Shown here: positions 56,494 through 64,000 of the stretch, piece by piece
How the letters are laid out: each line of letters opens with the position of its first letter
How positions within the stretch are numbered: position 1 is the stretch's first letter
Assembly (NCBI RefSeq): GCF_036388275.1
Contig: NZ_DASVSF010000103.1
Span: forward strand, 1 to 64,000
Length of the DNA: 64,000 nucleotides
Reading direction: 5' to 3'
Origin: Longimicrobium sp.
GTDB lineage: Bacteria > Gemmatimonadota > Gemmatimonadetes > Longimicrobiales > Longimicrobiaceae
Notes under the pieces: generated by a model
Database searches by the model: none
Told to the model about the DNA's origin: nothing
What the model saw: the letters and a program-made list of their open reading frames with translations, nothing else
Position numbers and translations under genes: made by a program

Positions 56494-57879
56494 TCAGGGG
56501 TAACCGGGGAGCGAAATGCCATTGAGAATGCGGAACAGCCAGATGGCATGTTTGTCCGTCATCCCCGACACGAATTCCACGATCCCCATGATGGTCTCGT
56601 GTATCGATGCTGCTCTGTGACCTTGTGCGTCTTTGGCAGGCCGATATTCCGGTGGGACGTTCTGGGCGATTTTTTGTCCCAGGGTGGTGCCGGATTCGTT
56701 CAGGATCGCCTGCAGCAAAGCGTCCAGCAGGCCAGGCAATACCTTGTATCCCGCGGCCTCGATCTGCACAACCATCGGAGCCAGGTAAAGCCGCTCGGCT
56801 GTAAGGGTGGTGAGTTGTTGGAGATCGCTCATCGACTCGATGGACTCGAGCAAGGGCGCGTCATACTCCGCGGTCATGATGTCGGTTTCATTCTTGCAGA
56901 ATTCCGCGGCGCATTGATAGATGAGGCTGTTCATGGCCTTGGCGCGCAAATACCCGATCGTTTCGACCGGAGCCGTGATCTGGGCCAAGTCCCGACTGAT
57001 TTCATTCTTCGGAAAGTGCGTTTCTGCGATTCGGCGGAGAATCGGCATGATTTCATCCCGCGCCATGAGGTTCATCTTCAAACCGTCTTCCGCATCCGCT
57101 ACTTTGTAGCAGATGTCATCCGCCGCTTCTACCAGGAATGCAAGCGGATGTCGATACCAGCAGTCGTCGCTCCCCGGTTTCGAGAGATGAAGCTGCTCGG
57201 CGATATTGCGAAAATCCCGCAGCTCGGAGCGGAACACTCCGAATTTTTTCTGGCTCGCCCTGCGGTGGTCTACGGTTTTGAGGTGTGACACACGCGGGTA
57301 CTTCGCAAAAGCGGCCAGGGTCGTGTACGTGAGGCGTTCGCCGCCAAGCATCGATGTCTTCGCCGGCTTGCTGTGGCATAGCATCCGTAGCGCCATTGCG
57401 TTTCCTTCGAAGCACGTAAAGTCCGAGCGTTCCTCCTGCGTCATCCCTTTCATGTATGCTGCCCCATCGCCATGTTCGAAGAAGCCGGCGATCGCCGCCT
57501 CTCCGGAATGACCGAACGGAGGATTGCCGATGTCGTGGGCGAGACACGCGGAACTGACGACGGAAGAGAAAAGTTCAACTGGCTGGCCGATCTGACGCGC
57601 CACGATCCCGCCGAGGTATCTGCCGACGCACGAACTCTCGATGCTATGCGTGAGGCGGTTATGAACGACATCGTTTTCAGGGATGGGGAAAACCTGGGTC
57701 TTACCCTGTAGCCGTCTGAACGCGCGGGAAAAGGCGATGCGATCGAAGTCCCGTTGGTACTCGTTTCGCGCCGAATCATCAGACCACTCGGGGTGGGTTT
57801 CGCAACCCAGGCGTGTGCAATTCAGCAGTTGGTCCCATGTAACGTCACGCAGCTTCGGGGATTTCTGACCAGGGCGCAT
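56494..57879 (-). CDS. dgt: dGTP triphosphohydrolase (Dgt family HD enzyme)
   Basis: A 461-residue HD-superfamily enzyme that splits dGTP (or dNTPs) to nucleoside and triphosphate. Seen: RAFRRLQGKTQVF, metal His in NRLTHSIESSCVGRYLG, HD pair in CLAHDIGNPPFGHSGE, FEGNAMALRML and LAFLVEAADDICYKVADAEDGLK. The set of catalytic residues is complete. Dgt enzymes trim dNTP pools, and several act against phage. The coding DNA is visibly poorer in G and C than its neighbours, with more mixed third positions, which suggests recent transfer. The ATG at 57879 has GGAG upstream. It is transcribed against its neighbours from its own promoter. Confidence 0.92.
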   Translation of the reverse strand: MRPGQKSPKLRDVTWDQLLNCTRLGCETHPEWSDDSARNEYQRDFDRIAFSRAFRRLQGKTQVFPIPENDVVHNRLTHSIESSCVGRYLGGIVARQIGQPVELFSSVVSSACLAHDIGNPPFGHSGEAAIAGFFEHGDGAAYMKGMTQEERSDFTCFEGNAMALRMLCHSKPAKTSMLGGERLTYTTLAAFAKYPRVSHLKTVDHRRASQKKFGVFRSELRDFRNIAEQLHLSKPGSDDCWYRHPLAFLVEAADDICYKVADAEDGLKMNLMARDEIMPILRRIAETHFPKNEISRDLAQITAPVETIGYLRAKAMNSLIYQCAAEFCKNETDIMTAEYDAPLLESIESMSDLQQLTTLTAERLYLAPMVVQIEAAGYKVLPGLLDALLQAILNESGTTLGQKIAQNVPPEYRPAKDAQGHRAASIHETIMGIVEFVSGMTDKHAIWLFRILNGISLPGYP

Positions 57880-57922
57880 TCGGTATTCTCCGGAGTGCGT
57901 GATGCTCAAGGCGCATCGCAGG

Positions 57923-57951
57923 ATGATACCTTTCCAGTCATCTTGCTGCAA
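57923..57951 (-). promoter_or_regulatory. Promoter of the dgt gene
   Basis: On the minus strand TTGCAG (57951-57946), 17 bases, TATCAT (57928-57923), predicted start near 57916 and a 37-base leader. The rest of the 318-base gap before the aldehyde dehydrogenase holds only the promoter at 58109. Confidence 0.7.
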
Positions 57952-58108
57952 GTGGACATAGGGGCGTCCCACGGTACGCCGCAGCACCTGCCACCCGAGG
58001 TCCTGGACTGGAAGTCGACCCGGTCCACGTCCCCCCACGGAGCAGGCTACAGAAGCGGGTGAGGCCACAAGTTCAACGGGTCCCTGGGAGTCGCGGCACC
58101 CACTTCCG

Positions 58109-58136
58109 TTGCCCCTGACCCGCGGAGCGTTAGATT
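58109..58136 (+). promoter_or_regulatory. Possible promoter of the aldehyde dehydrogenase gene
   Basis: TTGCCC (58109-58114), 16 bases, TAGATT (58131-58136), about 55 bases of leader before the ATG at 58198. Confidence 0.45.
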
Positions 58137-58197
58137 GGGCGGCTTCCAGCACCCGGCTCGCAGGCAGCCGCTCAACCCGTTCCACGCGATCACCAGC

Positions 58198-59697
58198 ATG
58201 GCGGAACAGCACAAGAACTTCATCGGCGGCCAGTGGGTGGAGCCGTCTTCGGGCGATTACTTCGAGAACCGCAACCCCGCGAAGCAGTCGGACCTGATCG
58301 GCCTGTTCCCGCGCAGCACGCGCGAGGACCTGGACCGCGCCGTCCGCGCCGCCAAGTCGGGCTTCGAGGAGTGGCGCCGCACCCCGGCGCCCGCGCGCGG
58401 CGACGTGCTGCGCAAGGTGGGCGACCTGCTGAGCACGCGGAAGGACGAGATCGCCCGGGCCGCCACGCGCGAGATGGGCAAGACGCTCACGGAGACGCGC
58501 GGTGACGTGCAGGAGGGCATCGACACGGCCTACTACGCCGGCGTGGAGGGCCGCCGCCTCTTCGGCCACACGGTGCCCTCGGAACTGCGCAACAAGTGGG
58601 CGATGAGCTACCGCCGCCCCATCGGCGTGTGCGGACTGATCACGCCCTTCAACTTTCCGCTGGCCATCCCCACGTGGAAGATGTTCCCGGCGCTGGTGTG
58701 CGGGAACAGCGTGATCATCAAGCCGGCCGAGGACACGCCGCACACGGTGCAGCTGCTCGTCGAGGTGCTGGAGGAGGCCGGCATTCCCGCGGGTGTCGTG
58801 AACCTGGTGCACGGCCTGGGCGAGGAGATCGGCGCGGCCATCGTGGAGCACCCCGACATCCCGGTGATCTCGTTCACGGGGTCGACGGACATCGGCTCCA
58901 TCATCGGCCAGACGTGCGGGCGCATGCACAAGCGCCTGTCGCTGGAGATGGGCGGCAAGAACGCGCAGATCGTGATGGACGACGCCGAGCTGGACCTGGC
59001 GCTGGAAGGCGTGCTGTGGGGCGCGTTCGGCACCACGGGGCAGCGGTGCACGGCTACGTCGCGCCTGCTGCTTCACGACCGGATTCATGACCAGCTGCTG
59101 GAGCGGCTGATCGAGCGCGCGAAGAAGCTGAAGCTGGGCTACGGCCTGGACGAGGGCGTGGACGTGGGCCCGCTGATCCACGAGGCCTCGCGCACCAAGG
59201 TGCAGGAGTACGTGGAGATCGGGAAGACGGAGGGCACGCTCGTGCTGGGCGGCGAGGTCCCGACGGGCAACGGCCTGGACGACGGGTTCTTCTTCCAGCC
59301 GACCATCTTCACCGACATCAAGCCCGGCTCGCGGATGGCGACGGAGGAGATCTTCGGGCCGGTGCTGTCGGTGATCCGCTTCTCGGACCTGGACGAGGCG
59401 ATCCACATTAACAACGAGGTGAAGTACGGCCTCAGCTCGTCGCTCTACACGCGCGACACCGTCTCGGCGTTCCGTGCGTTCCAGGAGATGGACAACGGCA
59501 TCACCTACGTCAACGCGCCCACCATCGGCGCCGAGGCGCACCTTCCGTTCGGTGGCGTGAAGCAGACCGGCAACGGCCACCGCGAGGGCGGCTGGGAAGT
59601 GTACGAGTTCTACTCCGAGACCAAGGTCTGCTACCTGGACTACTCCGGGAAGCTGCAGCGCGCGCAGATCGACAACTACGACGCGTCGCCGTACTGA
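58198..59697 (+). CDS. NAD(P)-dependent aldehyde dehydrogenase
   Basis: A 499-residue ALDH: TPFNFPLAIPTWKMFPALVCGN, KPAEDTPHT, SFTGSTDIGSII, catalytic Glu in LEMGGKNAQIV, catalytic Cys in FGTTGQRCTATSRL and FGPVLSVIRF. The pattern is closest to the ALDH7-like/piperideine-carboxylate dehydrogenase branch (long GAFGTTGQRCT box and AEAHLPFGG), but the substrate cannot be fixed. It is a single-gene unit with a promoter before and a stem after it. Confidence 0.9.
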   Translation: MAEQHKNFIGGQWVEPSSGDYFENRNPAKQSDLIGLFPRSTREDLDRAVRAAKSGFEEWRRTPAPARGDVLRKVGDLLSTRKDEIARAATREMGKTLTETRGDVQEGIDTAYYAGVEGRRLFGHTVPSELRNKWAMSYRRPIGVCGLITPFNFPLAIPTWKMFPALVCGNSVIIKPAEDTPHTVQLLVEVLEEAGIPAGVVNLVHGLGEEIGAAIVEHPDIPVISFTGSTDIGSIIGQTCGRMHKRLSLEMGGKNAQIVMDDAELDLALEGVLWGAFGTTGQRCTATSRLLLHDRIHDQLLERLIERAKKLKLGYGLDEGVDVGPLIHEASRTKVQEYVEIGKTEGTLVLGGEVPTGNGLDDGFFFQPTIFTDIKPGSRMATEEIFGPVLSVIRFSDLDEAIHINNEVKYGLSSSLYTRDTVSAFRAFQEMDNGITYVNAPTIGAEAHLPFGGVKQTGNGHREGGWEVYEFYSETKVCYLDYSGKLQRAQIDNYDASPY

Positions 59698-59725
59698 CGG
59701 CAGGGGGAGTCCCTTCCCCTGACAG

Positions 59726-59763
59726 GATCGCCCGCCTTCGCTTCGATGCGAGGGCGGGCGATC
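59726..59763 (+). terminator. Probable terminator of the aldehyde dehydrogenase gene
   Basis: A 16-bp stem with one G-T pair (59726-59741 with 59748-59763), six-base loop, then GTCTTT. Confidence 0.65.
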
Positions 59764-59877
59764 GTCTTTGGTGCCGTGTGTGGCGGCATCTGTCTCTGGG
59801 CCGAAGTGTCCGCTCTCGGCGTGATTGCGGGACGCTGTACCCGGCGCAGATTTTGCCCGGGGCAGAGTGCCTGCGCC

Positions 59878-59907
59878 TTGCCCCCTGGGGTAGTGCAGGC
59901 GTAGAAT
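59878..59907 (+). promoter_or_regulatory. Probable promoter of the SDR gene
   Basis: TTGCCC (59878-59883), 18 bases, TAGAAT (59902-59907), about 38 bases before the ATG at 59952. Confidence 0.55.
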
Positions 59908-59951
59908 CCGTACGCACTCCACGCCTTTGCACCCGCCACCCCGGTCGCCGG

Positions 59952-60893
59952 ATGCACCCTCCCCATCCCGTCCAGGACGACCCCTACGATCCGCCGGCTC
60001 AGGCGTCGTATCCGTCACTCCCCAGCATCCCGGGCGGCATCATCCGCGTTCCCGCCGAAGCGGAGGCCGTAGACGAGTTCCTCGAGGGCCTCAACGAGGA
60101 AACGCAGCCCAAGTCGCTGAACTACGGGATGAGCATGCGCGGGCGCACCGCCATCGTCACGGGCGGCGCCTCGGGCATCGGGCGGGCGATCGCGCTGGAG
60201 TTTGCGCGGCACGGGGTGAACGTCGCCTTCAACTGGTATTCGTACGACGGCGGCGTGGGGATGGAGGAAGAGGCGGAGCAGACCGAGCGCGACCTGCGCC
60301 AGCTGGAGGTGCGCGTGCACTGCGAGCCCTGCGACGTGCGCGACTCCGACGAGGTGAACCGGTTCGTCAAGGGCGTCCAGGAAGAGTTCGGGCGGGTTCA
60401 CTTCCTGGTGAACAACGCGGGGATCGCGCGCGACCGCGCGCTGTGGCGGCTGACGGACGAGCAGTGGAGCTCGGTGCTCGACACCAACCTGACGGGCGCG
60501 TTCCACATGATCCGGGCGCTGGCGCCCACCTTTCGCCGCCACCACGACGGCAAGATCGTCAACGTGTCGTCGGTGCACGGCATCCGCAGCGAGTTCGGCC
60601 TGGCCAACTACAGCGCCTCCAAGGCGGGGCTGCTGGGCCTCACCCGCTCGGCCGCGCTGGAGCTGGGCCCCAGCAACGTGAACGTGAACGCCGTGGCGCC
60701 GGGGTACATCCGCACCACGCGCCTGACCAACGGCGTGCCGGCGGAAATCCTGGACACGGCCCGCGAGCGCTCCGTCCTGGGCCGCCTGGGCGATCCGCAG
60801 GACGTGGCGAACGTCGTCGTCTTTCTCTGCTCCGAGTACGCGCGCCACATCACCGGCACCGTCATTCCCGTCGACGGGGGACACCTGCTTTGA
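59952..60893 (+). CDS. Short-chain dehydrogenase/reductase, FabG-like
   Basis: A 313-residue classical SDR: TGGASGIGRAIALEF (cofactor motif TGxxxGxG), NNAG, catalytic Ser in VNVSSVHG, Tyr and Lys in YSASKAG, and a C-terminal GTVIPVDGG. A ~58-residue N-terminal extension rich in Pro and acidic residues precedes the domain and is read here as coding because its codon use matches. A start within the frame at 60126 would give an ordinary-sized SDR. Likely a carbonyl or 3-oxoacyl reductase; substrate unknown. Confidence 0.85.
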   Translation: MHPPHPVQDDPYDPPAQASYPSLPSIPGGIIRVPAEAEAVDEFLEGLNEETQPKSLNYGMSMRGRTAIVTGGASGIGRAIALEFARHGVNVAFNWYSYDGGVGMEEEAEQTERDLRQLEVRVHCEPCDVRDSDEVNRFVKGVQEEFGRVHFLVNNAGIARDRALWRLTDEQWSSVLDTNLTGAFHMIRALAPTFRRHHDGKIVNVSSVHGIRSEFGLANYSASKAGLLGLTRSAALELGPSNVNVNAVAPGYIRTTRLTNGVPAEILDTARERSVLGRLGDPQDVANVVVFLCSEYARHITGTVIPVDGGHLL

Positions 60894-60901
60894 TCCGATC
60901 G

Positions 60902-61531
60902 ATGTCCGATGTTCTCCGCCGCGCCCCGGCCCGGCGGCTGGTCGCGCTCGCCGTTGCGCTCGCCCTGCCCGCGTGCGGCGGAAAGAAGCCGGCTTCCGCC
61001 GGCCCGCCGCCGCCCACCGCTGTCGCGCCGATGGACCTGGGCGGGCAGCAGGTGGTGATCCTTCCCGTGCAGCAGGCCACCGGCGTGGGCTTCAATCGAG
61101 AGCAGATCACGGCCGAGATCGTGACGGCGCTGCAGGCGCGCGACTCGGTTACGCAGTGGATCACCCCCGAGCGGCTTCGCCATCTCCTGCGTCAGTCGCC
61201 GGGGTATGCGCCCGACCCCGCCGCGCTCCCCAACGACTCCTATCAGTCCCATGGCGAGCGCCGCGTGGCCGGCGCCCTAGCGGACCCCATTCGCCGCTAC
61301 GCCGCGCTCAGCCGGGCGCGGCTGGTGGTCATCACGCGAAGCGCCGTCGCGATCTCCGACAGCACGGGAACGCGCGTGCGGCTGACGGCGGCCGTGGTGG
61401 ACGCGCGGACGGGGCTGCTCGTGTGGTGGGGCGACGCGGATGGGGAGCCCGCGGCCGCGGACGACCGGGCGGGGATCGTCAGCGCCGCCCAGGCGCTCGC
61501 CCGCCGCATGGTGGTGGCATACTCGCGGTGA
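60902..61531 (+). CDS. Lipoprotein of unknown function
   Basis: A 209-residue protein with a lipoprotein signal (LVALAVALALPACGG) and a beta-alpha domain with VVILPVQQATGVGF, DPIRRYAALSRARLVVITRS and GTRVRLTAAVVDARTGLLVW. This looks like the fold of assembly-linked periplasmic lipoproteins of the CsgG/PilP type, but the match is weak. It is 8 bases after the SDR gene. Confidence 0.65.
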   Translation: MSDVLRRAPARRLVALAVALALPACGGKKPASAGPPPPTAVAPMDLGGQQVVILPVQQATGVGFNREQITAEIVTALQARDSVTQWITPERLRHLLRQSPGYAPDPAALPNDSYQSHGERRVAGALADPIRRYAALSRARLVVITRSAVAISDSTGTRVRLTAAVVDARTGLLVWWGDADGEPAAADDRAGIVSAAQALARRMVVAYSR

Positions 61532-61557
61532 CGCGGGGCGCCCGGTAGGTTGTCACG

Positions 61558-61592
61558 GCGAGCGCGTCCGGCACGGGTCCGGGGGCGCTCGC
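61558..61592 (+). terminator. Hairpin after the lipoprotein gene
   Basis: An 8-bp outer stem (61558-61565 with 61585-61592) around an inner GC pairing; only a short T cluster follows. Confidence 0.45.
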
Positions 61593-61674
61593 ATCCGTCT
61601 TGCACGGCACGCAAGGCCGTGATCGCATTCAGGGGAACGCACGCGGGCCGCGGGCCCGCCATACCGAGCAGCAG

Positions 61675-62688
61675 ATGCCGCAGATCGTTACGCTGATCCC
61701 GGGCGACGGGATCGGGCCGGACATCACCCAGGCCGTGGTGCGGGTGATAGAGGCCACCGGGGCCGACATCCAGTGGGACCGCCGCGACGCCGGCGTGAGC
61801 GCCATCGAAAAGCACACCACGCCCATTCCCCAGGAAACGCTGGACTCCATCCGCACGAACCGGGTGGCGCTCAAGGGGCCGCTGACCACCCCCGTGGGTG
61901 TGGGCTTCCGCTCCATCAACGTGGCGCTGCGCAAGGAGTTCGACCTGTACGCCAACGTTCGCCCCGCATACACCATCGTGCGCGGCGGGCGGTACGAGGG
62001 CGTGGACATCGTCCTGATCCGCGAAAACACCGAGGGGCTGTACAGTGGCGTCGAGCACTACGTAGGCATCGGCGGCGACCCCCGCGCGGCCGCGGAGAGC
62101 GTGATGCTGGTCACCCGCTTCGGCGTGGAGCGCATCCTTCGCTACGCCTTCGAGTACGCGCTGAAGAACGGGCGCAAGAAGGTGACGCTGGCCCACAAGG
62201 CCAACATCCTCAAGTACACGCAGGGCCTCTTCCTGGACGTGGGCCGCGAGATGGCCAAGGAGTACGAGGGCCGCGTGCAGTTCGAGGACCGCATCATCGA
62301 CGCGGCGGCCATGATGCTGGTCATGGATCCGGACAAGTTCGACGTGATCGTCTGCGAGAACATGTTCGGCGACATCCTGTCGGACCTGATCGCGGGCCTC
62401 GTCGGCGGGCTGGGGATGGCGCCGGGCGCCAACATCGGTAAGGACGCCGCGATCTTCGAGGCGGTGCACGGCTCCGCGCCCGACATCGCGGGAAAGGGCA
62501 TCGCCAACCCGCTGGCGCTGCTGCTGGCCGGTGCCATGATGCTGGACCACCTGGACATGCGCGACGAGGCCGCCCGCATCCGCAAGGCGCTGGTGGCCAC
62601 AGTGGTGGAGGGCGACAGCCTGACGCCGGACCTGGGCGGCACCGGCACCACCGATTCACTGGCCGACGCCATCATCAAGCGCCTCTGA
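61675..62688 (+). CDS. icd: NAD-dependent isocitrate dehydrogenase
   Basis: A 337-residue beta-decarboxylating dehydrogenase: LIPGDGIGPDITQAVVRV, IRENTEGLYSGVEH (isocitrate-type loop), KVTLAHKANILKYTQGLF, catalytic Asp in ENMFGDILSDL and AVHGSAPDIAGKGIANP. The lengths and the substrate loop fit the NAD-type icd group rather than isopropylmalate dehydrogenase. TCA-cycle step from isocitrate to 2-oxoglutarate. The next gene starts inside its stop (TGATG). Confidence 0.9.
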   Translation: MPQIVTLIPGDGIGPDITQAVVRVIEATGADIQWDRRDAGVSAIEKHTTPIPQETLDSIRTNRVALKGPLTTPVGVGFRSINVALRKEFDLYANVRPAYTIVRGGRYEGVDIVLIRENTEGLYSGVEHYVGIGGDPRAAAESVMLVTRFGVERILRYAFEYALKNGRKKVTLAHKANILKYTQGLFLDVGREMAKEYEGRVQFEDRIIDAAAMMLVMDPDKFDVIVCENMFGDILSDLIAGLVGGLGMAPGANIGKDAAIFEAVHGSAPDIAGKGIANPLALLLAGAMMLDHLDMRDEAARIRKALVATVVEGDSLTPDLGGTGTTDSLADAIIKRL

Positions 62689-63032
62689 TGGAAACCGCGA
62701 CCCTCCCGCCCGGGCTGGAAGAGGAGTTTCCGCCCTTCATCTGCACCCAGTGCGGGCTGCCGAAGGAGGGCGAGAAGGCCGACGACGCGGGCCGCTGCGA
62801 GACGTGCCGCCAGGGGCTGATCCGGCAGTCGGGCAAGTGGGCGCTGGTGCCGGCCGTGGTGATGGGGGCGCTGTACCTGTGGATGATCATCTTCTTCGGG
62901 CTGATCGAATCGCCCGCGATGATCTTTTTTCTGGCCCTGGGGGCGGCGCTGGCATTCGTGGCGTACAAGGTGGGGCGGCGCGTAGCGTTCGACCTGCTGG
63001 TCGTCCGCGGACGCGGAATGCGGAAACGCTGA
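62688..63032 (+). CDS. Small zinc-ribbon membrane protein
   Basis: A 114-residue protein: a CTQCGLPKEGEKADDAGRCETC zinc ribbon (two CxxC) near residues 19-40, two membrane helices (ALVPAVVMGALYLWMIIFFG; MIFFLALGAALAFVAYKV) and a basic tail. Overlaps icd by one base and the next gene by one base. Confidence 0.68.
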   Translation: METATLPPGLEEEFPPFICTQCGLPKEGEKADDAGRCETCRQGLIRQSGKWALVPAVVMGALYLWMIIFFGLIESPAMIFFLALGAALAFVAYKVGRRVAFDLLVVRGRGMRKR

Positions 63033-63256
63033 TGCGCGACCTGCTGCTTTCTCCCTGGGTCAACGTGGTGGGCGCCGTGGCGGGCGGCCTGTTCCTGGGC
63101 TACGGGCTGGGCACGCTGCCGGGCGGCATCACCGCGTGGGGTGCGATGTGGACGGTGCTGGGCTTCGTGCTGCTCTGGTGGACGCTGATGGACCGCCGCA
63201 AGGCGCGCCCCGGCACTCCCAAGAGCGAGGCCGACGGCTCGCATACGATCGAATAA
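63032..63256 (+). CDS. Small membrane protein
   Basis: A 74-residue protein with two hydrophobic segments (WVNVVGAVAGGLFLGYGLG; GAMWTVLGFVLLWWTLM) and a polar tail. Coupled to the zinc-ribbon gene by TGATG. No family recognised. Confidence 0.6.
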   Translation: MRDLLLSPWVNVVGAVAGGLFLGYGLGTLPGGITAWGAMWTVLGFVLLWWTLMDRRKARPGTPKSEADGSHTIE

Positions 63257-63292
63257 GGTAACGACGGTAACGACGGTCACTGCACCGCACAT

Positions 63293-63319
63293 GAAGCCCC
63301 GCGCGGTTCGCGGGGCTTC
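63293..63319 (+). terminator. Terminator of the icd unit
   Basis: An 11-bp perfect stem (63293-63303 with 63309-63319), five-base loop, then TGCGTTT. Upstream at 63257-63278 GGTAACGAC occurs twice in tandem. Confidence 0.75.
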
Positions 63320-63336
63320 TGCGTTTCACCCGATTT

Positions 63337-63353
63337 ACGCACTCACGCACTCA
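63337..63353 (+). repeat. Short CGCACTCA repeat before thiM
   Basis: ACGCACTCACGCACTCA, two units, one base before the thiM ATG. Same unit as the arrays at 26179-26202 and 26440-26478. It replaces any ribosome site for thiM. Confidence 0.7.
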
Positions 63354-63354
63354 A

Positions 63355-64000
63355 ATGATCCAGACCGCATCGGATTCCCTGGACCCTTGGGGCGCGCTGG
63401 CCCGGCTCCGTGACGCCGGCCCGCTGGTGCACTGCATCACCAACTACGTGGCGATGGACGTCACCGCCAACGCGCTGCTGGCCATCGGCGCCTCGCCCGC
63501 GATGGTGCACGCGCGCGAGGAGGCCGCGGACTTTGCAGGCATCTCACGGGCGCTGGTGATCAACATCGGCACGCTGTCGCCGCCGTGGGTAGAGGCGATG
63601 GAGATGGCGGTGGATCGCGCCGTGGCGCTCGGCACGCCGTGGGTGCTGGACCCCGTGGGCGCCGGGGCCACGCCGTACCGCACCGGCGTCGCGGGCGACC
63701 TCGCCCGCCGCAAGCCGACGGTGATCCGGGGCAACGCGTCGGAAATCCTCACGCTGGCGGGTGAGGTGGGCGGGGCCAAGGGCGTCGACAGCACGCGCAC
63801 CCCGGACGAGGCGCGCGCGGCCGCGTCGGAGCTGGCGCGCTCGCTGGGCTGCGTGATCGCCGTCACCGGTCCCGTGGACCACGTGACGGACGGCGCGCGC
63901 ACGCTCTCCATCCACCACGGCCACGAGATGATGACGCGCGTCACCGCGCTGGGGTGCGCGCTGGCCGGTGTGACGGGCGCCTTTCTGGCCGTGGAGCCGG
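63355..64000 (+). CDS. thiM: Hydroxyethylthiazole kinase ThiM (cut by window end)
   Basis: The frame runs from ATG 63355 off the end of the window (215 residues seen; the enzyme is usually ~260-270). Seen: PLVHCITNYVAMDVTANALLAIGASPAM, a start typical of ThiM, NIGTLSPPWVEAM, LDPVGAGATPYR, the GNASEI motif and the catalytic-Cys loop TALGCALAG. ThiM phosphorylates the thiazole half of thiamine for salvage. No TPP riboswitch was recognised in the 98 bases upstream. The start has no ribosome site; it follows a short repeat. Confidence 0.94.
   Translation, partial: MIQTASDSLDPWGALARLRDAGPLVHCITNYVAMDVTANALLAIGASPAMVHAREEAADFAGISRALVINIGTLSPPWVEAMEMAVDRAVALGTPWVLDPVGAGATPYRTGVAGDLARRKPTVIRGNASEILTLAGEVGGAKGVDSTRTPDEARAAASELARSLGCVIAVTGPVDHVTDGARTLSIHHGHEMMTRVTALGCALAGVTGAFLAVEP

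Noticed and set aside
57880..60018. Upstream extension of the dGTPase frame to 1174 residues
   Set aside because: The extra part is antisense to the aldehyde dehydrogenase and SDR genes; Dgt proteins are ~450-500 residues and the ATG at 57879 has a ribosome site and promoter.
63257..63354. TPP riboswitch before thiM
   Set aside because: Only 98 bases are available, mostly a terminator and repeat; the conserved CUGAGA and related cores are absent.

Overview
The window is very GC-rich, densely packed chromosomal DNA from a free-living diderm bacterium. Three signs suggest the phylum Gemmatimonadota, close to Longimicrobium: the MglA-type GTPase/roadblock pair, the Ig-plus-RCC1 and Ig-plus-metalloprotease lipoproteins, and a bacillithiol-type deacetylase beside outer-membrane (TolC) export genes. 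This placement is an inference from gene content, not from a marker phylogeny. No rRNA, tRNA, CRISPR array, transposase or integrase was found.

1-16 kb: the C-terminal motor of FtsK (cut by the window edge), an RCC1-repeat lipoprotein, an HD-GYP protein, a VOC protein and a PfkB kinase. On the minus strand follow a two-gene regulatory module with a textbook promoter/operator, a YifB/ComM ATPase, a zinc metalloprotease lipoprotein with a secreted partner, and a very large NtrY-like histidine kinase. A creatininase-fold protein is divergent from the kinase. 16-26 kb: a secreted protein, a Fic-fold protein with an altered active site downstream of an array of ~20-bp-spaced repeats, then a five-gene TolC/MacA/MacB-type export operon. 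25-34 kb: a bshB1-type deacetylase, a NifS-type desulfurase followed by mnmA, a HicB-like protein, grpE-dnaJ, a lipase, pgsA and an MglA/roadblock/HEAT cluster.

35-51 kb (minus strand): recR-ybaB-dnaX, a DUF2442/DUF4160 pair, yraN, DAHP synthase, smc with an upstream SPOR protein, and rsfS, rplI, rpsR and rpsF. A plus-strand DUF411 lipoprotein and an unusual MqsR-like/zinc-ribbon toxin-antitoxin candidate interrupt this before tyrS. 51-64 kb: an LspA-like protein, then a sulfur-transfer operon (LarE, a small protein resembling the LarE C-terminus, a class V desulfurase), an NtrX-type regulator, and a dGTPase in visibly AT-richer DNA. Aldehyde dehydrogenase, a short-chain reductase, a lipoprotein, NAD-type isocitrate dehydrogenase, two small membrane proteins and the start of thiM follow.

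Most of the window is ordinary housekeeping sequence. The parts most worth a second look are: the MqsR-like toxin with a zinc-ribbon plus two ribbon-helix-helix-like antitoxin segments (48.6-49.6 kb); the repeat array upstream of the altered Fic protein (17.0-18.6 kb); the common promoter/operator signature in front of two DUF4160-like modules 32 kb apart (6.7 and 38.9 kb); and the LarE operon with a detached LarE-tail-like protein (51.9-54.1 kb).
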